This document shows, piece by piece, positions 1 to 6,984 of a stretch of 16,801 bases of DNA (position 1 is its first letter; each line of letters opens with the position of its first letter). The DNA is taken from the NCBI GenBank assembly GCA_947450405.1, contig CANFVI010000019.1, positions 1 to 16,801 of the forward strand, written 5' to 3'. The DNA is from Flavobacteriales bacterium. GTDB taxonomy: Bacteria > Bacteroidota > Bacteroidia > NS11-12g > UBA955. Below the pieces are notes generated by a model that did not search any database, was not told the DNA's origin, and was given only the letters and a program-made list of their open reading frames with translations. The translations under genes and the position numbers were made by a program.

Positions 1-733
1 ATCCGCAAATAATGTAACCAAAAGGCGTGCTTTTTATATCGGTAGGATGTGCTTGCTGATTATTTCCGGCGATGCTAATATTTACTTGGTTCGCAAAAAG
101 CTGATTTCCACTGCTATCCATTTTCAAAACCAACACCCTTGAATAATTCAATTTTGAATATTGTTGGGCATCACCAATACAAACGACATCACCATTTGGT
201 TCTACGTAAACTCCGCGAATGGCATCTAAATACGTTGCTCCAGAATTTCCATTCGATGCGGTTTTTTTATACCATTTTAAATTGCCTTGGTTATCGATTG
301 AAAGTATTGCTCCTAAGTTTGTAGTAATACTAGATTCGTAGTTTTGACCAGTTATAATTACCCCACCTGATGGCGTTGGTGCTAATTTTATCGCGAAGCC
401 TCCTTCGTTTGTGGTTAATCCAATGGTTTTAAAATAAAGTAATTTACCGGTATCATCTGCCTTTGCGTAGAAAAACTCTACGTTCCCGCCCGCTAATGTA
501 GCAACACCACCCATCCAAAATCCACCCGGTACTGAAACAATGCTATGGCTGGTTATTGCAGTTAATTTGGCCGTGCCAGCAATTTTTTCAGTTAAGGTTA
601 CATATTTTGAAGTAATTCCAGAATTACAAACCTGCGCTTTTGATACTTTGAATTGAAGTGAAAAAGTTGATAAAATAATAAAAGTCAATAGTTTGGCTAA
701 GTGGAAATACTTGTTTTTTGTTTGTTTTTGCAT
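1..733 (-). CDS. Secreted beta-propeller-like protein, N-terminal part (runs off the window)
   Basis: The reading frame is open from an ATG at 733 to the window edge, giving 244 residues with no stop. The first 34 residues look like a signal peptide: basic start (MQKQTKNKY), a hydrophobic core (LLTFIILST), and a likely cleavage after SKAQ. The remainder shows loosely repeated units of about 50-60 residues. Each has a D-x-x-G-x-L/Q turn (DDTGKL, DNQGNLKW, DSSGNQL) followed by a strand ending in I/V-x-G (GGVIITG, NGDVVCIG, FGYIICG). This pattern is typical of extracellular beta-propeller proteins of Bacteroidota, which often end in a type IX secretion sorting domain. The C-terminus lies outside the window, so that last point is inference. 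The function is unknown. Confidence 0.8.
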   Translation of the reverse strand, partial: MQKQTKNKYFHLAKLLTFIILSTFSLQFKVSKAQVCNSGITSKYVTLTEKIAGTAKLTAITSHSIVSVPGGFWMGGVATLAGGNVEFFYAKADDTGKLLYFKTIGLTTNEGGFAIKLAPTPSGGVIITGQNYESSITTNLGAILSIDNQGNLKWYKKTASNGNSGATYLDAIRGVYVEPNGDVVCIGDAQQYSKLNYSRVLVLKMDSSGNQLFANQVNISIAGNNQQAHPTDIKSTPFGYIICG

Positions 734-803
734 TTTATGGGTAATATATTTTCAAATTGACGACTTTTTTGTCAAAATTGATCTATTCTGAATTAAAAGA
801 TTG

Positions 804-811
804 CAAATCTA
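804..811 (-). promoter_or_regulatory. Candidate -7 promoter element for the propeller-like gene
   Basis: Read on the minus strand this is TAGATTTG, an exact match to the Bacteroidota -7 consensus TAnnTTTG, about 70 bp upstream of the ATG at 733. No convincing -33 TTTG box is seen at the usual spacing, so the call rests on the -7 motif and its position. Confidence 0.45.
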
Positions 812-870
812 TGACATTAAAAAATAATCTAAAATGATGAATTTTTTACATTGGTTCAATTCAATCAAAA

Positions 871-907
871 AACCTAAATAATATTAAAAATCTATTTATT
901 TTAGGTT
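871..907. repeat. Inverted repeat in the divergent intergenic region
   Basis: AACCTAAA (871-878) is repeated in reverse complement as TTTAGGTT (900-907), with 21 bp between the arms. It lies in the 268-bp gap between two divergent genes. It could be an operator or a weak hairpin, or chance in very AT-rich sequence. Apart from this repeat and the two candidate -7 boxes, nothing else was found in the gap. Confidence 0.3.
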
Positions 908-973
908 ATTCAAAATCACTTTGAAATTTTGCAAATACCAAACAATAGGTATTTATGAATTATTTTTTATTTA

Positions 974-981
974 TATCTTCG
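974..981 (+). promoter_or_regulatory. Candidate -7 promoter element for the small secreted protein
   Basis: TATCTTCG matches TAnnTTTG at all but one fixed position and lies 20 bp before the ATG at 1002. It sits inside the 5' extension of the longer reading frame that begins at 921, which argues that translation starts at 1002 rather than 921. No clear -33 box was identified. Confidence 0.4.
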
Positions 982-1001
982 CTTACACAAAATTAGACAT
1001 C

Positions 1002-1268
1002 ATGAAAAAATTAGCTTTATTATCTGTATTAATGTTTGCAGCATCATCAATGTTTGCTCAAACTGCAAATCCATCGAAAAACCCTGCAGCAGGCGCAAAT
1101 CAATCTGGGGCTCCTAAGCCTAAAAACACTGCCGATTTAAACGGTGCAGGCAAAAACAATCCAATTGGCAAAAATGGAGTAAATACTTCTAAGCCAGTTA
1201 CTACCGACAAAATAAACACTACAAAAGTGGGTGCCACCTCTACATCAACTCCTGTAAAGAAAAATTAA
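1002..1268 (+). CDS. Small secreted low-complexity protein (88 aa)
   Basis: The start was set at 1002 because a textbook signal peptide begins there: MKK, a hydrophobic stretch (LALLSVLMFAASS) and a likely cleavage after MFAQ at residue 20. The in-frame ATG at 921 would add 27 residues in front of the signal and is rejected. The mature part of about 68 residues is rich in Asn, Lys, Gly, Thr, Ala and Pro with no hydrophobic core, so it is probably disordered. It contains loosely repeated K-N-P/G units. It is monocistronic: a candidate -7 box lies just upstream and a strong terminator 16 bp after the stop. No family is recognised. It is probably periplasmic or extracellular, and its role is unknown. 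Confidence 0.72.
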   Translation: MKKLALLSVLMFAASSMFAQTANPSKNPAAGANQSGAPKPKNTADLNGAGKNNPIGKNGVNTSKPVTTDKINTTKVGATSTSTPVKKN

Positions 1269-1284
1269 TTTTCGAATTTGGATT

Positions 1285-1321
1285 AAATAAAAAAAGGGGA
1301 TTGTATCCCCTTTTTTTATTT
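1285..1321 (+). terminator. Strong rho-independent terminator
   Basis: This is a perfect 16-bp stem: AAATAAAAAAAGGGGA at 1285-1300, a five-base loop TTGTA, and the reverse complement at 1306-1321. The GGGGA/TCCCC core is followed by seven T residues. It lies 16 bp after the stop of the small secreted protein. The mirrored A and T runs would also allow termination of minus-strand transcription. It insulates the cbb3 locus from upstream reading. Confidence 0.9.
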
Positions 1322-1331
1322 ATATGCTATT

Positions 1332-1359
1332 TGTAAATCTTCTTGAAGTTGAATTTACA
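1332..1359. promoter_or_regulatory. Dyad TGTAAAT-N14-ATTTACA upstream of the cbb3 locus
   Basis: Two perfect 7-bp inverted arms (1332-1338 and 1353-1359) lie between the terminator and the FNR-like box. The intervening sequence contains a second short dyad, CTTC-TT-GAAG. The arrangement would suit a dimeric DNA-binding protein, but no regulator can be named and AT-rich chance is possible. Confidence 0.3.
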
Positions 1360-1405
1360 CTCAGCAACTTAGATGATATTGGTCTTAAGTTGAATTGATT
1401 ATTTA

Positions 1406-1419
1406 ATGATAATAATCAT
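1406..1419. promoter_or_regulatory. FNR/CRP-family binding site upstream of the cbb3 locus
   Basis: ATGATAATAATCAT has perfect 5-bp inverted arms around four bases, the geometry of the FNR box (TTGAT-N4-ATCAA), and carries its TGAT-N4-ATCA core intact. It lies 66 bp before the start of the first gene. If it acts as a class II site, transcription would begin near 1454, and a loose -7-like element (TAATTTCA, 1446-1453) sits at the right distance. An FNR-type regulator is encoded at the end of the same locus, and a second box of the same form occurs at 4397-4410. Confidence 0.62.
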
Positions 1420-1485
1420 GTTTTAATCTAATAGGCGTCATTTTTTAATTTCAAACGCAACCCCAATTTGCATCCAGTAAAATGT

Positions 1486-1980
1486 ATGTATTTTCAGGAG
1501 TTTGATAATTTAAATAAAGCTTTCTACAAGGCAAAGTTGGTGCTAATTCCAACATTGAAAAATCAATTGACAACCTTGTATGAAAATTCAAATAATTTGG
1601 GTGATGAAGAACAGAATCAAGAATTATTTTCAATTATTACCGTCAAATTAAAAAGTGATGTAGATACGGTTCTTCGCTTGGTGGATAAATTACTTTTTCC
1701 TGTAATTGAACAAATTATTGGTGGAATTACCAACGAACACCAAATTCAATCTTTCAATATGCTCCGGATGTATCACCAACGGTGTGTTTTGAAAATATCA
1801 GAATTGAGATTGCTTTGTAACAATTATGTTACCAATGCCAAATGGAGCAGTTCTAAAAGAAAGGTTTGTATGAATTTATTTCAGGTAGAACAGGCATTGT
1901 TATCCTATATTAATTTTATGGAAAATAGTATTTTCCCATTGCTTATTCCTTCAAATGGATCTCAACAATTTGCCAAATGA
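1486..1980 (+). CDS. Four-helix protein resembling a degenerate hemerythrin/RIC (ScdA/YtfE-like) protein
   Basis: The product has 164 residues. The start is the ATG at 1486; a TTG at 1468 would add six residues, and no ATG exists upstream before an in-frame stop at 1432. It is not a clear family member, but the layout follows the di-iron RIC/hemerythrin domain. There is a helix ending LLFPVI (69-74), where the family has ILFPYI. A His (H97) stands exactly 15 residues before NNY (112-114), as the conserved EH does in RIC proteins. A final helix ends EN-S-IFP (146-151), where the family has EN-N-ILFP. Most iron-ligand histidines are missing; only H85 and H97 remain. It may therefore not bind iron, or may bind it differently. 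Its stop overlaps the ccoI start (ATGA), so it is translated with the cbb3 assembly genes. A role in oxidase assembly or NO/O2 response is inference. Confidence 0.55.
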   Translation: MYFQEFDNLNKAFYKAKLVLIPTLKNQLTTLYENSNNLGDEEQNQELFSIITVKLKSDVDTVLRLVDKLLFPVIEQIIGGITNEHQIQSFNMLRMYHQRCVLKISELRLLCNNYVTNAKWSSSKRKVCMNLFQVEQALLSYINFMENSIFPLLIPSNGSQQFAK

Positions 1981-4400
1981 ATGAGAAAGTTGAAATGATC
2001 AATGAAACAAAAACTTGTTATCATTGTGGCGCAAAATCAAAACATGTAATTGCTTTTGAATCATTATATTTTTGCTGTAACGGTTGTTTATCTGTGTATC
2101 AGATTTTAGAAAAAAACAATTTATGTCAATACTATAATTTCAATGATGCTCCGGGACAAACAATTGAAAATCTTGACGGAATTGACTCGAAGTTCGTTTT
2201 TTTAGACGATGAAAATGTCCTTCATAAAATATATATATTTAAACAAGGATCAGAGGCCCATATTGCGTTTTATTTACCTCAAGTTCATTGCAGTTCTTGT
2301 TTGTATTTACTAGAAAATTTATACAAAATTCATGCAGGTGTGAATGCTGCAAAGTTGAATTTTTCAAAGAAAGAGCTAGTTGTAGCATTCGACACGAATA
2401 TTACAAGCGCCAGGAAAATAGCCAATATACTTACCTCATTAGGCTATGAGCCTTATTTTAGTTTAAGTGATATTGGTGGGAAGTTTGCTAAGCCCAAACT
2501 TTCTAAAACGAGATTGCAGAGATTGGGCGTTGCTGGATTTTGTTTTGGAAATATTATGCTACTCAGTTTTCCCGAGTATTTCTCTTGGGGAATTGAAGAT
2601 ATAGATGGATTAAAACCATTTTTTCAAAAGGTTATTCTTGTGCTAATTGTTCCAGTTATGACATTCAGTGCAGCTGAGTTTTATAAATTGGCTTGGGGTG
2701 GATTAAAGGAAAAGTATCTGAATATTGACCTTCCAATTGTCTTGGCCATGTTCATTGCCTTTGGCCGGAGTTTGTATGAGGTTTTTACATATTCGGGTCC
2801 TGGGTATTTTGATTCATTGTCGGGGATTGTTTTTTTTATGTTATTGGGGCGTTTGCTTCAAGATAAAACCTATCAGAAAATTACTTTCGACAGAGATTAC
2901 ACTTCCTATTTTCCAATTTCGGTTACCGTTTTTAAGCAAGGCAAAGAACTTTCAGTGCAGTTGCCTGATATTGTTGTAAATGATGAATTGATCATTCACG
3001 ATCAAGAAATTATTCCTGTAGATGGCTTGATGGCTGCCGGAGAAGCTTGTATCGATTACAGTTTCGTAACTGGAGAAAGTGTTCCTGTTACTTTAAATGC
3101 CGGAAGTTGGGTGTATGCAGGTGGCCGTCAGTTGGGTTCTTCGGTGAGGGTGTTGGCGCAGAAAACGGTTTCTCAAAGTTATTTGGTTTCACTTTGGAAT
3201 CAGCAACAAAAAGATGGAGGCAAGTCAACACAACTTGAGAGTAATTATATTCAAAAAGCAAGTCAATACTTCACTCTTGGATTATTTACCTTGGCCACTT
3301 TGGCTGCAATTTATTGGGCCAATAATGATTCAACTAAGATTTGGAATGCAGTTACTGCCGTTTTATTGGTTGCTTGTCCTTGCGCCTTGCTATTGTCGGT
3401 AACATTTACCCATGGTCATTTTTTGTCATTGCTAGCCAAAAACGGTTTTTATTTGAAGGGACCAAAATCCCTCGATAATATGAATACAATAAAACAAATT
3501 GTATTTGATAAAACGGGAACACTTACCCAATCTAAGAATCCAACTATTGTTTATGAGGGACAAAAATTAACCTCTGAAGAATTGGATTTGGTTGGGGCAA
3601 TTGCCAATGAATCGATACACCCGCATGCCCGGCAGATTTCGAAATTTTTAGATCGTGCCAAACTGGGAATTGCAGAGGCTCTGAATTATCCGGGGCAAGG
3701 AATTCTTGGGAAGATAGGTAAGCACACAGTTAAATTGGGGTCTAAAGAATTTTTAGAGGTTGTAAATCAATTAGGGATAACTGAAAAGGGGAGTTTTATA
3801 GGTGTTGAAATTGATGGACAATTTAAAGGTTATTTTTTATTAAAAAGTGCTTTCAGACCCAAGTTGATGCCCTTAATGCAAGAGTTGGAGTCGCAATTTA
3901 AACTTACGGTTTTGAGTGGCGACAACGACAGTGAAAAGTCTTTACTTAAAGGTATTTTCCCAAATAACACCAATATGATTTTCAACCAAAAGCCACTTGA
4001 TAAAAGAGATTTTATTGCGAATCTAGAATCTGTTGGTTGTACAACAATGATGGTAGGAGATGGATTAAATGACGCAGGGGCTTTAATGTCGAGTAGCTTT
4101 GGGTTAGCCATAACCGATGATGTATCTTATTTCTCTCCGGGGAGTGATGCAGTTTTATTGGGTGAATATTTGCCACAGTTGGGTGCATTTTTCAAGATGG
4201 CGCAAAAAATGCGAAACATCATTTGGTGGAGTTTTGTAATTTCCATTGCGTACAATATTGTTGGCTTATTTTTTGCAGTGCGGGCCGAATTGAATCCAAT
4301 GATTGCGGCAATATTAATGCCTGCAAGTTCCATCACCATTGTTCTCTTTACATGGATTGCCTCCATGATATCAGCAAAAATGTTGAATTTAAAAATATGA
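1977..4400 (+). CDS. ccoI: Copper-transporting P1B-type ATPase, cbb3 oxidase assembly (CcoI/FixI)
   Basis: This 807-residue inner-membrane ATPase exports copper for the CuB site of cbb3 oxidase. Its N-terminal cysteine-rich domain (C14-x2-C17, then FCCNGC at 32-37) is the metal-binding domain found ahead of HMA domains in CcoI-type pumps. The HMA site is C105-x2-C108. Further landmarks in order are the actuator loop TGES (365-368), the transmembrane CPC (467-469) that marks heavy-metal pumps, the phosphorylation site DKTGT (D511), the nucleotide-domain HP (548-549) and GDGLND (694-699). Length and order are normal for the family. It overlaps the preceding gene by four bases and lies directly ahead of ccoS, as in many cbb3 loci. 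Its stop codon lies inside an FNR-like box, so the next genes may also have their own promoter. Confidence 0.97.
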   Translation: MNEKVEMINETKTCYHCGAKSKHVIAFESLYFCCNGCLSVYQILEKNNLCQYYNFNDAPGQTIENLDGIDSKFVFLDDENVLHKIYIFKQGSEAHIAFYLPQVHCSSCLYLLENLYKIHAGVNAAKLNFSKKELVVAFDTNITSARKIANILTSLGYEPYFSLSDIGGKFAKPKLSKTRLQRLGVAGFCFGNIMLLSFPEYFSWGIEDIDGLKPFFQKVILVLIVPVMTFSAAEFYKLAWGGLKEKYLNIDLPIVLAMFIAFGRSLYEVFTYSGPGYFDSLSGIVFFMLLGRLLQDKTYQKITFDRDYTSYFPISVTVFKQGKELSVQLPDIVVNDELIIHDQEIIPVDGLMAAGEACIDYSFVTGESVPVTLNAGSWVYAGGRQLGSSVRVLAQKTVSQSYLVSLWNQQQKDGGKSTQLESNYIQKASQYFTLGLFTLATLAAIYWANNDSTKIWNAVTAVLLVACPCALLLSVTFTHGHFLSLLAKNGFYLKGPKSLDNMNTIKQIVFDKTGTLTQSKNPTIVYEGQKLTSEELDLVGAIANESIHPHARQISKFLDRAKLGIAEALNYPGQGILGKIGKHTVKLGSKEFLEVVNQLGITEKGSFIGVEIDGQFKGYFLLKSAFRPKLMPLMQELESQFKLTVLSGDNDSEKSLLKGIFPNNTNMIFNQKPLDKRDFIANLESVGCTTMMVGDGLNDAGALMSSSFGLAITDDVSYFSPGSDAVLLGEYLPQLGAFFKMAQKMRNIIWWSFVISIAYNIVGLFFAVRAELNPMIAAILMPASSITIVLFTWIASMISAKMLNLKI

Positions 4401-4410
4401 TAAAAATCAT
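4397..4410. promoter_or_regulatory. FNR/CRP-family binding site covering the ccoI stop codon
   Basis: ATGATAAAAATCAT has perfect arms around AAAA; the symmetry extends to ATATGAT/ATCATAT (4395-4412). The TGA within the left arm is the ccoI stop codon. The site is centred 68 bp before the ccoS ATG and lies in the 71-bp gap between ccoI and ccoS, the longest gap inside the oxidase genes. It has the same ATGAT-N4-ATCAT form as the box at 1406-1419. It probably drives a second, FNR-responsive promoter for ccoS-ccoNOQP. Confidence 0.62.
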
Positions 4411-4471
4411 ATTTGCCCATGAGTAACATCATAGGTGGTGGAATTGAAAAACATTCTTTTTGAATATTGGT

Positions 4472-4648
4472 ATGTCAGTAGTAATTGTCCTTATGGTTTT
4501 GAGCATTTTGGTAGCTGGGTTGTTCTTGGTTGCCTATTTATGGAGTGCAAAAACGGGTCAGTTTGAAGATCCAGATGCAAATGCATTTAGAATTTTAATT
4601 GATGACGAAAGGGCAAGAGAATCTAAAAATAAAAATCAAATTAAATAA
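4472..4648 (+). CDS. ccoS: cbb3 oxidase assembly protein CcoS
   Basis: This 58-residue membrane protein is needed for insertion of heme and copper cofactors into cbb3 oxidase. The start was placed at the ATG at 4472, because MSVVIVLMV matches the usual N-terminus of the family; the upstream TTG at 4460 would add four residues. There is one N-terminal transmembrane helix (about 2-25). It is followed by the family signature: W-x-x-K-T-G-Q-F-E-D, then D-x-x-A-F-R-I-L-x-D-D-E. The tail is short and charged. The stop is separated from the ccoNO ATG by one base, which suggests coupled translation. Confidence 0.95.
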   Translation: MSVVIVLMVLSILVAGLFLVAYLWSAKTGQFEDPDANAFRILIDDERARESKNKNQIK

Positions 4649-4649
4649 T

Positions 4650-6809
4650 ATGCAAATAGAAAAGTTTTCTTACGACAACAAAGTGGTTAAATGGTTTGCT
4701 TACGCAACCATGATGTGGGGAATTGTTGGATTCCTTGCAGGACTATGGATCGCCATATCGATGTGGTTTCCGGCAATTAATTTAAATTTCGCCCCTACAA
4801 CGTTTGGTAGAATGAGGCCAGTGCATACCAATGCTGTAATTTTTGCATTCGTGGGAAATGGTATTTTCATGGGAGTTTATTATTCATTACAACGGTTATG
4901 TAAAGCCAGAATGTTTAGTGATATATTGAGCAAAATTCATTTTTGGGGTTGGCAGTTAATCATTGTATTTGGCGCATTAACGCTTTGGTTGGGATATACA
5001 ACTGGAAAAGAATACGCTGAATTGGAGTGGCCTCTAGATATTGCAATTACTTTAATTTGGGTTGTATTTGGTATCAATATGTTTGGTGCTATTTTAAAGC
5101 GAAGAGAAAGCCATTTGTATGTTGCAATTTGGTTTTACATTGGCACATGGATTACAGTAGCAATGTTGCATATTGTAAATAGCATTGAATTGCCAATTAG
5201 TTTCACAAAGAGTTATTCATGGTATGCAGGTGTGCAAGATGCCTTGGTTCAATGGTGGTACGGTCATAATGCGGTTGCATTTTTCTTAACTACTCCATAT
5301 TTGGGATTGATGTATTATTTCTTGCCGAAGGCGGCGAATAGACCCGTCTATTCATACAGATTATCTATCGTACACTTTTGGGCTTTGATATTCATTTATA
5401 TTTGGGCTGGACCTCACCATTTGTTGTATACAGCATTGCCTGATTGGGCTCAATCTTTGGGTGTTGTATTTTCAATTATGTTGATTGCTCCAAGTTGGGG
5501 CGGTATGATTAACGGATTGTTGACTTTACGCGGAGCTTGGGACAAAGTAAGAGAAGATGCAGTGTTGAAATTCATGGTTGTTGCCATTACCGCATATGGT
5601 ATGGCCACTTTTGAGGGACCTATGTTGTCGTTAAAGAGTGTAAATGCCATTAGTCACTTTACAGATTGGACAATTGCACACGTGCATGTTGGTGCATTGG
5701 GTTGGAATGGTTTCTTAACTTTTGCTGTTTTATATTGGTTAATTCCGCGCATTTTCAGAACCACATTGTACTCAAAGAGTTTGGCTAATACACACTTTTG
5801 GTTGGGAACATTGGGAATTATTTTCTATGCCGTACCAATGTATTGGGCAGGATTTACGCAAGCTTTAAACTGGAAAATGATTACGCCTGTTGGAACTACG
5901 CAATATAGTTTCCTCGAAACTGTGAAAATGTTGGAGCCTTTATATCAAATGAGAAGTGTGGGAGGATTATTGTATTTGATAGGCGCAATTATTATGGTTT
6001 ACAACATCTATAAAACAGTTCAACAAGGTAATTTCTTGGCAAATGAAGAAGCGGAGGCTCCAGCTTTGGTTAAGCATGTTGCGCATTCTTCTGATGGTTG
6101 GCACAGGGTTGTTGAGCGAAGGCCCATTCAAATGTTGGTCTTAAGTTTGGTGGTTGTTGCAATTGGAGGCGCATTGGAATTGATACCTACGTTTTTAGTG
6201 AAAACAAATATCCCTACAATCTCATCGGTTAAACCATATACTCCATTGGAGTTACATGGTAGAGATGTTTATATTTCTGAGGGATGTTATACATGTCACT
6301 CACAAATGATTCGTCCGTTTAGAGATGAAGTAATTCGCTATGGAGAATATTCAAAGGCTGGTGAGTTTGTTTATGATCATCCATTCCAATGGGGAAGCAA
6401 ACGTACCGGTCCGGATTTGGCAAGAATAGGGGGTAAATACAATAATGTTTGGCATTTTACTCATATGTATGAACCATCAAGTATCAGTTCAGGTTCAATT
6501 ATGCCTCGCTATCCTTGGTTGTTTACCAAAGGTATTGACATTAGAAAAACTCCGAAAATGATTCGTGCCATGCAAACTTTGGGTGTGCCATATGAGGTGG
6601 ATTATGCAAACAAAGCAAACAACGATTTAGAAAACCAAGCTGCAGGTATAGCTGAAAGTTTATTAAAAGATAAATCTGTGGTTCAAATCATGAAAATTGA
6701 AGGTGTTAAAGAATTAAATCACAGTCAAATTGTTGCGCTAATTGCTTATTTACAACGAATTGGAACAGATATTAAAACCACACCCGAGTCATCTCACCCA
6801 GAACATTAA
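4650..6809 (+). CDS. ccoNO: cbb3 cytochrome c oxidase, fused subunits I and II (CcoN-CcoO)
   Basis: This 719-residue fusion holds the catalytic subunit and the membrane-anchored cytochrome c. Residues 1-460 are CcoN, a heme-copper oxidase with about twelve helices. Visible ligands are H59 (low-spin heme b), H206 (in YGHN) and H256-H257 (CuB), and H344/H346 in HVHVG for the two hemes. After a linker, a transmembrane helix (about 494-516) leads into CcoO, with heme c site C546-x2-C549-H550 in GCYTCHSQMIRPF and the probable axial Met at M618 (SGSIMPRYPW). The start was set at the ATG at 4650, one base after ccoS; a longer frame from 4599 would overlap ccoS and add a charged, implausible extension. 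The N-O fusion is common in Bacteroidota. It reduces O2 to water with high affinity and conserves energy by proton transfer. Confidence 0.97.
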   Translation: MQIEKFSYDNKVVKWFAYATMMWGIVGFLAGLWIAISMWFPAINLNFAPTTFGRMRPVHTNAVIFAFVGNGIFMGVYYSLQRLCKARMFSDILSKIHFWGWQLIIVFGALTLWLGYTTGKEYAELEWPLDIAITLIWVVFGINMFGAILKRRESHLYVAIWFYIGTWITVAMLHIVNSIELPISFTKSYSWYAGVQDALVQWWYGHNAVAFFLTTPYLGLMYYFLPKAANRPVYSYRLSIVHFWALIFIYIWAGPHHLLYTALPDWAQSLGVVFSIMLIAPSWGGMINGLLTLRGAWDKVREDAVLKFMVVAITAYGMATFEGPMLSLKSVNAISHFTDWTIAHVHVGALGWNGFLTFAVLYWLIPRIFRTTLYSKSLANTHFWLGTLGIIFYAVPMYWAGFTQALNWKMITPVGTTQYSFLETVKMLEPLYQMRSVGGLLYLIGAIIMVYNIYKTVQQGNFLANEEAEAPALVKHVAHSSDGWHRVVERRPIQMLVLSLVVVAIGGALELIPTFLVKTNIPTISSVKPYTPLELHGRDVYISEGCYTCHSQMIRPFRDEVIRYGEYSKAGEFVYDHPFQWGSKRTGPDLARIGGKYNNVWHFTHMYEPSSISSGSIMPRYPWLFTKGIDIRKTPKMIRAMQTLGVPYEVDYANKANNDLENQAAGIAESLLKDKSVVQIMKIEGVKELNHSQIVALIAYLQRIGTDIKTTPESSHPEH

Positions 6810-6818
6810 TCTAAAATC

Positions 6819-6980
6819 ATGAAGTTTATAAACTATTTAAAAACGATTGACGGGGTAAGTTTTTATCCAATGGCATCATTAATTTTATTTACAATGTTTT
6901 TTGGTATCGTTTTGTTTTGGGTATTTAAAGCCAATAAAAACTATATCAAAAATGCAAAGAATATTCCATTAAACGATTAA
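6819..6980 (+). CDS. ccoQ: Small cbb3 oxidase subunit, CcoQ-like (53 aa)
   Basis: This 53-residue frame starts with ATG at 6819, nine bases after the ccoNO stop, and ends with TAA four bases before the ccoP ATG. It begins MKFINYLKTIDG, has one transmembrane helix (about 17-36, with LILFTMFFGIVLFW), and a basic tail rich in Lys and Asn. Size, single helix and position between ccoO and ccoP all fit CcoQ, which stabilises the oxidase complex. CcoQ sequences diverge strongly, so the symbol rests on position and topology more than on residues. Short membrane genes of this kind are easily missed by length cut-offs. Confidence 0.85.
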   Translation: MKFINYLKTIDGVSFYPMASLILFTMFFGIVLFWVFKANKNYIKNAKNIPLND

Positions 6981-6984
6981 CAAA

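Noticed and set aside
139..324. 61-residue plus-strand frame at the left edge
   Set aside because: It is antisense to the secreted propeller-like protein, which has a signal peptide and repeats.
921..1001. 27-residue N-terminal extension of the small secreted protein
   Set aside because: It would put the signal peptide inside the protein, and the candidate -7 box lies within the extension.
4599..4649. Upstream start for ccoNO at 4599
   Set aside because: It would overlap ccoS by 50 bases and add a charged, non-homologous extension; the ATG at 4650 follows ccoS directly and gives a normal CcoN N-terminus.
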